From contig NZ_FNTQ01000001.1 of the NCBI RefSeq assembly GCF_900105755.1, forward strand, positions 5,394,001 through 5,458,000: 64,000 nt of DNA. The letters run 5' to 3'. The notes beneath the pieces are model-generated. The model did no database searches and had not been told where the DNA came from. It worked only from the letters and a program-made list of their open reading frames with translations. The position numbers and the translations under genes are program-made. This document shows, piece by piece, positions 8,951 through 15,799 of the stretch; within the stretch, counting starts at the first letter, position 1, and every line of letters begins with the position of its first letter. The stretch comes from Streptomyces sp. Ag109_O5-10. GTDB lineage: Bacteria > Actinomycetota > Actinomycetes > Streptomycetales > Streptomycetaceae.

Positions 8951-9463
8951 ATGACTGAGCCCTTCCGGGGGGACACCCCCGGACCCTCCGCGCCAGACCG
9001 ACTGACGCACCTCGACGACGCGGGCGCCGCCCGCATGGTCGACGTGTCCGGCAAGGACGTGACCGCACGCACCGCCCGCGCCAGCGGACGGGTCCTCGTC
9101 TCGCCCCGCGTGGTCGAGTTGCTGCGCGGAGAGGGCGTTCCGAAGGGCGACGCCCTCGCCACCGCGCGCATCGCCGGGATCATGGGGGCCAAGCGCACCC
9201 CGGACCTGATCCCGCTGTGCCACCCCTTGGCCCTCTCCGGTGTGAAACTGGATCTGGCGGTCGCGGACGACGCGGTGGAGATCCTGGCCACGGTGCGGAC
9301 GACGGACCGCACGGGTGTCGAGATGGAGGCGCTCACGGCGGTCTCCGTCGCGGCGCTCACGGTGATCGACATGGTCAAGGCGGTCGACAAGGGAGCGGTC
9401 ATCACGGACGTACGCGTGGAGGAGAAGACAGGCGGGAAGTCGGGCGACTGGAGCCGGGCGTGA
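8951..9463 (+). CDS. moaC: Cyclic pyranopterin monophosphate synthase MoaC
   Basis: 170 residues, close to the usual 160. It has the MoaC signature: LTHLDDAGAARMVDVSGK at the N-terminus, AGIMGAKRTPDLIPLCHPL near residue 80, and GVEMEALTAVSVAALTVIDMVK containing the conserved catalytic stretch. It converts the 3',8-cyclo-GTP product of MoaA into cyclic pyranopterin monophosphate, the first step of molybdenum cofactor synthesis. ATG 8951 has a GGGAGC box about 7-10 nt upstream. The mogA GTG overlaps its stop (GTGA), so the pair is coupled. A 129-bp gap separates it from glp and could hold a separate promoter. Confidence 0.92.
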   Translation: MTEPFRGDTPGPSAPDRLTHLDDAGAARMVDVSGKDVTARTARASGRVLVSPRVVELLRGEGVPKGDALATARIAGIMGAKRTPDLIPLCHPLALSGVKLDLAVADDAVEILATVRTTDRTGVEMEALTAVSVAALTVIDMVKAVDKGAVITDVRVEEKTGGKSGDWSRA

Positions 9464-9996
9464 ACGCCGGGCCGTCCGCCGACGGTGCGCCGCGCGCGCC
9501 GTATCGCGCGCTGGTCGTGACCGCCTCCAACCGCGCCGCCGCCGGTGTCTACGAGGACCGGGGCGGACCGCTGGTCGCGGCGGGCCTGGCGGGCCTCGGG
9601 TTCAGAGTGGACGGGCCGCGGGTCGTGCCCGACGGGGACCCCGTGGCGGCGGCGCTGCGCGCGGGTGTCGAGGCGGGGTACGACGTCGTCGTCACCACCG
9701 GCGGCACCGGGATCTCGCCCACCGACCGCACGCCGGAGGCGACCCGCGCGGTGCTCGACTACGAGGTGCCGGGCATCTCCGAGGCCGTCCGGGCGTTCGG
9801 ACGGGAGAAGGTGCCCACCGCCGCGCTCTCCCGGGGCCTGGCCGGGGTGGCGGGCCGGACACTGATCGTCAACCTTCCGGGGTCCACCGGCGGGGTGCGG
9901 GACGGCCTCGCCGTCCTGGAACCGCTGCTGGCGCATGCCGTCGACCAGATCCGCGGCGGCGACCACCCCGGGCCGAGCAGCGGGGGTGCGAGCTGA
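9460..9996 (+). CDS. mogA: Molybdopterin adenylyltransferase (MogA/MoaB family)
   Basis: 178 residues, single MoCF-biosynthesis domain. Key motifs: ALVVTASNRAAAGVYEDRGG near the start, VVTTGGTGISPTDRTPEAT near residue 88 (nucleotide/molybdopterin loop), VPGISEAVRAFG and NLPGSTGGVRDGL near residue 143. The enzyme activates molybdopterin with AMP before molybdate insertion by MoeA. GTG start overlaps moaC TGA by four bases. Its own stop is overlapped by a probable CTG start of the next gene, giving an uninterrupted translational coupling moaC-mogA-acetyltransferase. Confidence 0.9.
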   Translation: MNAGPSADGAPRAPYRALVVTASNRAAAGVYEDRGGPLVAAGLAGLGFRVDGPRVVPDGDPVAAALRAGVEAGYDVVVTTGGTGISPTDRTPEATRAVLDYEVPGISEAVRAFGREKVPTAALSRGLAGVAGRTLIVNLPGSTGGVRDGLAVLEPLLAHAVDQIRGGDHPGPSSGGAS

Positions 9997-10697
9997 ACAG
10001 CCTGTCCTGGCCCGTCGTGCTGGCGGACGGCGACGTCGTCCTCCGGCCCATAAGGGTGCGTGACCAGCGGGCCTGGCGCGAGGTCAACCGGCGCAACCGG
10101 GACTGGCTGCGTCCCTGGGAGGCCACCATCCCGCCGCCCACGCCGAGCGGGCCGATCGCGCACCGGCCGACCTACCGGCAGATGGTCCGGCACCTGCGGT
10201 CCGAGGCGAACGCCGGCCGCATGCTGCCGTTCGTCATCGAGTACCAGGGGCGCCTGGTCGGGCAGTTGACCGTCGCCGGGATCACCTGGGGATCGATGTG
10301 CTCGGGACATGTCGGCTACTGGGTGGACCAGTCGGTGGCCGGCCGCGGGGTGATGCCGACCGCCGTCGCGCTCGTGGTGGACCACTGTTTCCGGACCGTT
10401 GGCCTGCACCGGATCGAGGTCTGCATTCGCCCCGAGAACCGGCCCAGCCGCCGGGTCGTGGAGAAACTCGGATTCCGTGAGGAGGGGCTGCGGCCGCGTT
10501 ATCTCCACATCGACGGCGCCTGGCGCGACCATCTCGTCTTCGCCCTCACCGCGGAAGAGGTGCCCGAGGGGTTGCTCGGCCGCTGGCAGCGGGCACGCTC
10601 CCAGGGCGCGTCCGCAAAGGCACCGGGCCCGACGGGCACGGGCCCCTCTCCGCACATGCCCCGCAATCCGCAGAACACTCCAGGGAATCCCGGCTAG
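9993..10697 (+). CDS. GNAT acetyltransferase, RimJ/RimL type
   Basis: 234 residues from the chosen start. Contains the GNAT fold of RimJ-like N-acetyltransferases: GDVVLRPIRVRDQRAWREV at the N-terminus, VGYWVDQSVAGRGVMPTAV (acetyl-CoA loop) and the family-typical IEVCIRPENRPSRRVVEKLG. It likely acetylates a protein N-terminus or small amine. No good SD precedes the first conventional start (GTG 10017). A CTG at 9993-9995 overlaps the mogA stop as CTGA and has a GGGGG stretch 7 nt upstream; starting there adds the eight residues LNSLSWPV. I infer the CTG start with moderate confidence. This acetyltransferase is a usual partner between glp and sepX in actinobacteria. Confidence 0.82.
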   Translation: MNSLSWPVVLADGDVVLRPIRVRDQRAWREVNRRNRDWLRPWEATIPPPTPSGPIAHRPTYRQMVRHLRSEANAGRMLPFVIEYQGRLVGQLTVAGITWGSMCSGHVGYWVDQSVAGRGVMPTAVALVVDHCFRTVGLHRIEVCIRPENRPSRRVVEKLGFREEGLRPRYLHIDGAWRDHLVFALTAEEVPEGLLGRWQRARSQGASAKAPGPTGTGPSPHMPRNPQNTPGNPG

Positions 10698-10869
10698 CCG
10701 AACAAATTGAATGGGTGTTCGAAATTGATCGGTTCTTGACCGTCTCGGGGCGTTGAATTCGCGGCTGCGACGGCCTACTGATCGCATCGGTCACAAAAAA
10801 AGCTCGAAATATCAGCCGGATCGTGCGACACACCGGCGCAATTGGCAGATGGCCCCACGCAAACCCCTC

Positions 10870-10875
10870 TACCGT
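10870..10875 (+). promoter_or_regulatory. -10 box for leaderless sepX transcript
   Basis: TACCGT, 7 nt before the GTG start at 10883; no proper SD is present, which suits a leaderless mRNA. Confidence 0.5.
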
Positions 10876-10882
10876 GTGAGGC

Positions 10883-12157
10883 GTGAGCAGCAGCGGCCTC
10901 ATCTACGCAGTCATTGTCGGGGCCTGGGCCGCCTACTTGGTGCCGATGTGGCTCCGTAGGCAGGACGAGCTGAACGAGGCCCGTCCGACGGAACGCTTCA
11001 GCACCGCCATCCGGCTGCTGTCCGGACGGGCGGGGATGGAGCGTCGGTACGCCAGGGACCTGCGGGCGCGCTCCGCCTCGGAGGGGGAGCAGGACGCCGG
11101 CGAACCGGACGCCGCCACCGACTCGGTGGACGTCCGGTCCTTCGCCCTGCCTCCGACCCGCCGTCAGGTCCGGGCGGACGTCCAGCCCGAGAGGGGGCCG
11201 GAGGCGCCCGGACGCCAGGAACCGGCGCGCGACCGGACGGTCACGCCGGCGGCCACGTCCGCGCCCCCCCGCCGGGCGGCCACCGCATCCGTACCGGCCC
11301 CGGCATCCGCCCCCACGCCTGTGCCCAAGTCGGGCTCCGTGCCCGCCCGCAAGCAGATCCCGACCCCCCGGCGCGCGCCCTCCGCACAGGCGGCCGCGGA
11401 ACGCGCCCGGCGCTCGAAGGCGCTCGCCCGCCGTCGGCGCACCACCGTCATGCTCTTCGTCGCCTTCACGCTGGGCGCGATCGTCGCCGCCGTCGGCGGA
11501 CTGGCGTTCCTGTGGGCGCCGGGCGTGCCCGCCGTCATGCTCAGCGCCTACATCGCCTATCTGCGGACGCAGGAGCGCCGACGCTTCGCCTATCAGATGG
11601 ACCGGCGTCAGGCCGAGGCCGCCGCACAGCGGTTGCGGGAGCGCCAGCCGCGCCGGCGTGCGCCCCTCGACCCGGCCGGCGTCGGCGCGGACGAACCGGA
11701 GGAGGGACCAGCGACCGGGACCGACCCCGGCCTGTCCGCGCTCGCCGCCGACCGGCGCGCCCTCGTCGAGCAGACCGACCACGCCGAGTGGGTCGACCAG
11801 CAGCGCGAGCGGCAGCGGCGGCCCGGGCGCGGCGACAGCTGGGAGCCGGTGCCGGTGCCCCTGCCGACCTACGTGACCGCACCGGTCGCGCCGCGCGCCA
11901 CCTCCGACGTGGACCTGGGGGCGCCGGACGCGTGGAGCTCGGCGCGCTCCAGCACCGTCGCGCCGGAGCAGGAGACCAGGCCGGCGGCGCCCGAGGCGGA
12001 GGAGGCGGAGTCCGCCGACGACGACAGCACGGCACCGGCCGACGGCCGGACCGACGCCCGCCGCGCCGCCTCCGCCCGCCGGGCGCGCGAGCGCGGCCGC
12101 ACGCCCCTCTTCGACCAGTACGACGACGGCGACCGCCCCCGCGCGGCCAACGAATGA
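10883..12157 (+). CDS. sepX: SepX/GlpR divisome membrane protein
   Basis: 424 residues. Residues 6-24 form one membrane helix (LIYAVIVGAWAAYLVPMWLR), followed by the conserved RRQDELNEARPTERFSTAIRLL. A long Pro/Ala-rich low-complexity region comes next, then two adjacent helices (about 192-230, MLFVAFTLGAIVAAVGGLAFLW and AVMLSAYIAYL), and a charged disordered tail ending RTPLFDQYDDGD. This layout, together with galU-glp-acetyltransferase upstream, matches the actinobacterial SepX of Streptomyces and GlpR of Corynebacterium, the membrane receptor of the gephyrin-like Glp. Known role: septum placement and hyphal compartmentation. GTG 10883 is preceded by a TACCGT -10 box at leaderless spacing. 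Confidence 0.85.
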   Translation: MSSSGLIYAVIVGAWAAYLVPMWLRRQDELNEARPTERFSTAIRLLSGRAGMERRYARDLRARSASEGEQDAGEPDAATDSVDVRSFALPPTRRQVRADVQPERGPEAPGRQEPARDRTVTPAATSAPPRRAATASVPAPASAPTPVPKSGSVPARKQIPTPRRAPSAQAAAERARRSKALARRRRTTVMLFVAFTLGAIVAAVGGLAFLWAPGVPAVMLSAYIAYLRTQERRRFAYQMDRRQAEAAAQRLRERQPRRRAPLDPAGVGADEPEEGPATGTDPGLSALAADRRALVEQTDHAEWVDQQRERQRRPGRGDSWEPVPVPLPTYVTAPVAPRATSDVDLGAPDAWSSARSSTVAPEQETRPAAPEAEEAESADDDSTAPADGRTDARRAASARRARERGRTPLFDQYDDGDRPRAANE

Positions 12158-12222
12158 CCTGACGGCGAGGGCGCGGGGCGCCTCGGCACCCCGCGCCTGA
12201 CCAGTCAGGGAACGGATTTCCA

Positions 12223-12242
12223 AGCACCCCGACGGGGGTGCT
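12223..12242 (+). terminator. Short hairpin between sepX and tRNA-Ala
   Basis: Eight-base perfect stem AGCACCCC / GGGGTGCT with GACG loop, followed by AGAGTTT. It could end the sepX message or be part of the tRNA promoter region. Confidence 0.45.
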
Positions 12243-12261
12243 AGAGTTTCACTCGTTGCAA

Positions 12262-12335
12262 GGGCCTGTGGCGCAGTCCGGTAGCGCACCTCGTTCGCAT
12301 CGAGGGGGCCAGGGGTTCAAATCCCCTCAGGTCCA
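12262..12335 (+). tRNA. tRNA-Ala (anticodon CGC)
   Basis: A 74-nt cloverleaf folds fully: acceptor GGGCCTG / CAGGTCC with one G-U pair, D stem GCGC/GCGC with loop AGTCCGGTA, anticodon stem CCTCG/CGAGG with loop TTCGCAT giving anticodon CGC, variable loop GGGCC, T stem AGGGG/CCCCT with TTCAAAT, and discriminator A. CGC reads GCG, one of the favoured alanine codons at this GC content. The 3' CCA is not encoded. Confidence 0.96.
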
Positions 12336-12346
12336 CTGCACGGTGA

Positions 12347-12379
12347 GACCCCGCACGATCGTGAAGATCGTGCGGGGTC
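12347..12379 (+). terminator. Terminator after tRNA-Ala
   Basis: Fourteen-base perfect stem GACCCCGCACGATC / GATCGTGCGGGGTC, five-base loop, followed by TTCGTCG, twelve bases after the tRNA. The remaining stretch to about 12709 shows no credible gene or site. Confidence 0.85.
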
Positions 12380-12709
12380 TTCGTCGTTCGGTCCTCGTCC
12401 TTCTCAAGGCGACTGCCCAGCTTCCGTATCGCGTGGGGATCTGCCCGGGAGACGGCGGACTGCGTGTGAGGGAGCGCGGCCGCCGCAGACGGTGACCCGA
12501 GCCGGCACGCGGTCACGACGGTCCGCCACCCCGCCTGGTCCATGGCGCCCGTTCTCCCGGCGATATGCGACCTCCGCAGCGGTGCACTGCGAGATCTGCG
12601 CTTGTCGCGGACCTCACGGTGCACCACCGTGGCGCGTATGGCCGCACCTGGCGCATCGCCAACAAGGTGGGTCACCGGAGCTCTTGAGCCGTTGCGTGCG
12701 GGACGTGTC

Positions 12710-13210
12710 CTACCGGCCGGCCGGCGGATCCGGCTGCAGGGCCTTCGCGAAGCACCGGCTGGCGTCGTGGTGGCGGTAGTAGCCGAACTTGACGCACGGT
12801 TCGTAGCCGCTGGAGGTGTACAGGGCGATGGCCTCCGGCTGCTTGGTGCCGGTCTCCAGGACCATGCGGAGGCGGCCTGCCGCGCGGGCGTCGGCCTCCA
12901 GGGCGGTGAGCATGCGGCGGGCGAGGCCGCGGCCGCGCATCGACTCGATGACGAACATGCGCTTGAGCTCGGCGTCGCCGTCCAGGTTGCCCTCGCCGTT
13001 CGCGTCCTGGCTGCGCCAGCCGCCGGTGGCCACCGGGCGGTCGGACTCGTCGTAGGCGATCAGGTAGATGCCGTTCGGCGGTGCGAAGTCGGCCGTGTCG
13101 AGGACGGTGGCGTCGCCGCCGTCGCCGTAGCGCAGCTGGTACTCGGCCTGGACCTCGTCGTTCAGCTTGACGGCGTCGGGGTGGTCGAAGGCGACCGGAC
13201 GTATATTCAT
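12710..13210 (-). CDS. GNAT family N-acetyltransferase
   Basis: 166 residues. Central acetyl-CoA-binding GNAT motif A (ELKRMFVIESMRGRGLARRM) and following ALYTSSGYEPCVKFGYY motif B are clear, so it transfers an acetyl group to an unidentified amine. An in-frame ATG exists at 13219, but ATG 13210 (MNIRPVAF) is preceded by TACGAT at a 7-nt distance, a leaderless promoter pattern, and neither start has an SD, so I prefer 13210. It is divergent from exonuclease III with which it shares an 80-bp promoter region holding a 9-bp direct repeat. Confidence 0.8.
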   Translation of the reverse strand: MNIRPVAFDHPDAVKLNDEVQAEYQLRYGDGGDATVLDTADFAPPNGIYLIAYDESDRPVATGGWRSQDANGEGNLDGDAELKRMFVIESMRGRGLARRMLTALEADARAAGRLRMVLETGTKQPEAIALYTSSGYEPCVKFGYYRHHDASRCFAKALQPDPPAGR

Positions 13211-13228
13211 GTCAGGCATCGTATATTC
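13200..13228. repeat. Direct repeat CGTATATTC x2, 20-bp period
   Basis: CGTATATTC at 13200-13208 and 13220-13228, in the only AT-rich spot of the region, overlapping the -10 and the first codons of the acetyltransferase gene. Two helical turns apart; possible operator. Confidence 0.4.
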
Positions 13229-13277
13229 GTGCAGGCGGTGAACGCGGTGGACAGCGGGACTCCGTCCAGTGTGCCGG

Positions 13278-13283
13278 TATCGT
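13278..13283 (+). promoter_or_regulatory. -10 box for leaderless xth transcript
   Basis: TATCGT with a 6-nt gap to the GTG at 13290. It decides the start between the GTG codons at 13269 and 13290. Confidence 0.5.
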
Positions 13284-13289
13284 GCCCTG

Positions 13290-14093
13290 GTGCTGACTGT
13301 GACCTCGGTGAATGTGAACGGGCTGCGGGCCGCCGCGAAGAAGGGGTTCGTGGAGTGGCTCGCGGAGACCTCCGCGGACGTGCTCTGCCTCCAGGAGGTG
13401 CGCGCCGAGCCGCAGCAGCTCCCGGAGGAGGTGCGCGCGCCCGGCGGCTGGCACGTGCTGCACGCCCCCGCGGCCGCGAAGGGGCGCGCGGGTGTGTCCC
13501 TCTACACCCGGCGTGAGCCGGACCGGGTGCGCGTCGGCTTCGGCTCGGACGAGTTCGACGCGAGCGGGCGCTACGTCGAGGCCGACCTGCCCGGCGTCAC
13601 CGTCGCCTCCCTCTATCTCCCCTCCGGCGAGGTCGGCACCGAGCGGCAGGACGAGAAGTACCGGTTCATGGGCGAGTTCCTGGCCCATCTGAAGGATCTG
13701 CGCGAGCGGGCCGCCGCCGACGGCCGCGAGGTCGTCGTCTGCGGCGACTGGAACATCGCCCACCGGCAGGCCGATCTGAAGAACTGGCGCGGCAACACCA
13801 AGAACGCCGGCTTCCTCCCGGAGGAACGGGACTGGCTCGGCAAGGTCCTCGATCCGGCCGACGGCGGATACGTCGACGTGGTACGCGCCCTGCACCCGGA
13901 CGTCGAGGGGCCGTACACCTGGTGGTCGTACCGGGGGCGGGCCTTCGACAACGATTCGGGATGGCGCATCGATCTCGCCGTGGCGACCCCGGGGCTGGCC
14001 GCCCGCGCCGTGAAGGCGGTCGTGGAGCGCGCGGCCGCCCATGAGGAGCGGTGGTCGGATCACGCTCCGGTCACGGTGACCTTCGAGATGTGA
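13290..14093 (+). CDS. xth: Exodeoxyribonuclease III
   Basis: 267 residues, the same size as E. coli exonuclease III. All endonuclease/exonuclease/phosphatase-fold landmarks are present: SVNVNGLRAA (Asn), DVLCLQEVRA (metal-binding Glu), VASLYLPSGE with the catalytic Tyr/Leu region, VVVCGDWNIAH (Asp and Asn), DNDSGWRIDLAV and WSDHAPV (Asp-His pair). It acts in base-excision repair as an AP endonuclease and 3'-5' exonuclease. The frame opens at GTG 13269, but a TATCGT box 6 nt upstream of GTG 13290 marks a leaderless start there and fits the usual MLTVTSVNVNG beginning. Confidence 0.92.
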   Translation: MLTVTSVNVNGLRAAAKKGFVEWLAETSADVLCLQEVRAEPQQLPEEVRAPGGWHVLHAPAAAKGRAGVSLYTRREPDRVRVGFGSDEFDASGRYVEADLPGVTVASLYLPSGEVGTERQDEKYRFMGEFLAHLKDLRERAAADGREVVVCGDWNIAHRQADLKNWRGNTKNAGFLPEERDWLGKVLDPADGGYVDVVRALHPDVEGPYTWWSYRGRAFDNDSGWRIDLAVATPGLAARAVKAVVERAAAHEERWSDHAPVTVTFEM

Positions 14094-14151
14094 CGCGGAC
14101 CGGCGGCGGCTCGGCCCGGGCGCGGCAGGCCGTGTTGTCAGTGCCGCGCTC

Positions 14152-14157
14152 TACGGT
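14152..14157 (+). promoter_or_regulatory. -10 box for leaderless DUF4253 gene
   Basis: TACGGT, 6 nt before ATG 14164. Confidence 0.45.
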
Positions 14158-14163
14158 GCGGCC

Positions 14164-14961
14164 ATGACATTCGCGCTGCCCGACGGTCTGCCTCCCGGCC
14201 GGTTCGTGTCCCTCGGCCCCACGTCGGTGTGGGTCTCCGACGGCTTTCCGGGCGACGTCCGACACCTGTGGCCCCGCCTGCTGGACGGGCGGAGGGAACA
14301 CGGCCTGTCTCCGCTCCTGTGCCGGCTCGACGAGATGGGGAAGCCGCTCGGCCCGGAAGAGGTCGACGCCGTCCGCCTCGACGAGGTGCTGGCCGCGGAC
14401 TTCGCCGAGTACCGACGCAAGAGGCTGCCGTTCTGGACGAACCCCACGCCGGCCCCGGTACCGGAGGAGGAAGAGGAAGGGATCGAGCCGTGGCCGCACG
14501 ACCCCGGACCGCCCTTCGCGCACTGGCCGGGCCTGGCACCGCACATGCCGGTCACGTCCGCCTGGCCGACCCCCGAGGAGGCCGCGTCGGGCCTGGTGTC
14601 CGAGCTCGTGGAGACGGCCCCCTACGGGCTGCGCGACTGCCGCCTCGTCCTCGTTCCCGCCCGTCGCGGCAGCGACGCCCTGGCGGTGACCGGCTGGTCC
14701 GCGGAGGCGCCGCTGCCCCTGCTCTGCGCACTCCTGCGCAGCTGGGAGGACCGCTTCGGTGCCGAGGCCGTGGCGGTGTTCGGCAGCGAGCTGAACGTCT
14801 CGGTCGCGAGACCTCCCGTCGAGACGGAGCACGCGAACCTGCTTGCTCTGGAGCACGTGCTGTCGACCGCGGACAACATCGTCGACGACCCGCCCACGCC
14901 GTTCCCCGAGTACGCGGCGGACCTCGTGGGACGGGCTTCCTGGTCGTTCTGGTGGGACTAG
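14164..14961 (+). CDS. DUF4253 domain protein
   Basis: 265 residues, soluble, no signal peptide or membrane segment. The last 110 residues match what I know of DUF4253: RLVLVPARRGSDALAVTGW, LLRSWEDRFGAEAVAVFGSELNVSVARPP and a tail with HANLLALEHVL and a Trp-rich end (ASWSFWWD). The family is widespread in Streptomyces and has no established function; some members sit near immunity or polymorphic-toxin genes, which are not seen here. ATG 14164 follows a TACGGT box at 6 nt, so the message is probably leaderless. It converges on merR with 19 bp between stops. Confidence 0.75.
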   Translation: MTFALPDGLPPGRFVSLGPTSVWVSDGFPGDVRHLWPRLLDGRREHGLSPLLCRLDEMGKPLGPEEVDAVRLDEVLAADFAEYRRKRLPFWTNPTPAPVPEEEEEGIEPWPHDPGPPFAHWPGLAPHMPVTSAWPTPEEAASGLVSELVETAPYGLRDCRLVLVPARRGSDALAVTGWSAEAPLPLLCALLRSWEDRFGAEAVAVFGSELNVSVARPPVETEHANLLALEHVLSTADNIVDDPPTPFPEYAADLVGRASWSFWWD

Positions 14962-14980
14962 GGACGACCGAGGGCAGCCT

Positions 14981-15667
14981 TCAGGCCCGCTTGCGGAGCC
15001 TGCGGTCCAGGGCCAGGGACACCTCTGCCTCCACCACGCTGCGGGCCAGGGGGCGCAGGCGTTCCATGTCCTCCTCGGGGCCGTGGCGCAGGACGAGGTC
15101 GGCGAAGAGTTCGGCGAGGGCGTCGGCGTGTTCGCGGACGCTGCGGCCGGCGGCCAGGACCTCGGCGAGCGGGAAACCCTCGCGGACCAGGGCCTCGGAG
15201 GCGTCCAGCAGGCGGCGGCTGATGTGGACGATGTCGTCGCCGTCGGTGCCGAGGTAGCCGAGGTCCATGGCGGCGGCGAGGTTCTCCGGGGTGACCTCGC
15301 CCTCGAAGCGGGCGGCGAGTTCCTCGGGGGTGAGGCGGACCGGCTCCTCCTCGGTGGGGGTGTCGACGCCGACCAGGTCGGCGACGTTGCGGCCCTGGTC
15401 GAGGGCTTCGGCGAGCTCCGCGATGCCGTTCAGGGTGTGCCCGCGTTCCAGGAGCGCCGAGATCGTGCGCAGCCGGGCCAGGTGGTGGTCGTCGTACCAG
15501 GCGATGCGGCCCTCGCGGCGGGGTGGCCGGATCAGCTTGCGCTCGCGGTAGAAGCGCAGGGTGCGCACGGTGATGCCGGCCAGGGTGGCCAGTTCCTCCA
15601 TGCGGTACTCGCGCCCGCCGCCCGGGGCGGAGGCCGTGGAGGTCGTTCGTCCGCCGTCGTCCGTCAC
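14981..15667 (-). CDS. MerR family transcriptional regulator
   Basis: 228 residues. The N-terminal winged helix is typical (YRMEELATLAGITVRTLRFY, then RERKLIRPPRREGRIAWYDDHHLARL at residues 21-66), followed by a coiled dimerisation helix (TISALLERGHTLNGIAELAEAL) and a roughly 130-residue effector domain with no cysteine metal-binding motif, so it likely senses a small molecule. It is divergent from the monooxygenase-hydrolase-dehydrogenase set and is the obvious candidate regulator. The GTG start has TAGGCT exactly 6 nt upstream, a leaderless arrangement. Confidence 0.88.
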   Translation of the reverse strand: MTDDGGRTTSTASAPGGGREYRMEELATLAGITVRTLRFYRERKLIRPPRREGRIAWYDDHHLARLRTISALLERGHTLNGIAELAEALDQGRNVADLVGVDTPTEEEPVRLTPEELAARFEGEVTPENLAAAMDLGYLGTDGDDIVHISRRLLDASEALVREGFPLAEVLAAGRSVREHADALAELFADLVLRHGPEEDMERLRPLARSVVEAEVSLALDRRLRKRA

Positions 15668-15673
15668 GTGCGC

Positions 15674-15679
15674 AGCCTA
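15674..15679 (-). promoter_or_regulatory. -10 box for leaderless merR transcript
   Basis: TAGGCT on the minus strand, 6 nt before GTG 15667. Just upstream lies TACC-GCC-GGTA (15685-15695), a possible MerR half-site pair. Confidence 0.45.
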
Positions 15680-15752
15680 TGTTGTACCGCCGGTAACTTT
15701 CGTCCGTCCGGGGCCTACCCATCGGTACGGAGCTGTTCTACAGTCCAACCGT

Positions 15753-15768
15753 GCCAGTGTTCACTGGC
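15753..15768. promoter_or_regulatory. Perfect palindrome upstream of the monooxygenase operon
   Basis: GCCAGTG TT CACTGGC, a 7+7 perfect inverted repeat 31 bp before ATG 15800 and downstream of a TACAGT -10-like box (15739-15744). Its position over the likely transcription start suggests an operator for the divergent MerR or another repressor. Confidence 0.5.
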
Positions 15769-15799
15769 GTAATCACAGGCGAGGTGTGGAGGCTCCGGG

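Noticed and set aside
12262..12335. tRNA-Ala as an integration site of an element
   Set aside because: No integrase gene and no second copy of the tRNA 3' end follow within the window.
12241..12675. A 144-codon minus-strand frame after the tRNA
   Set aside because: It runs across the whole tRNA gene and its terminator and has no SD or family resemblance.
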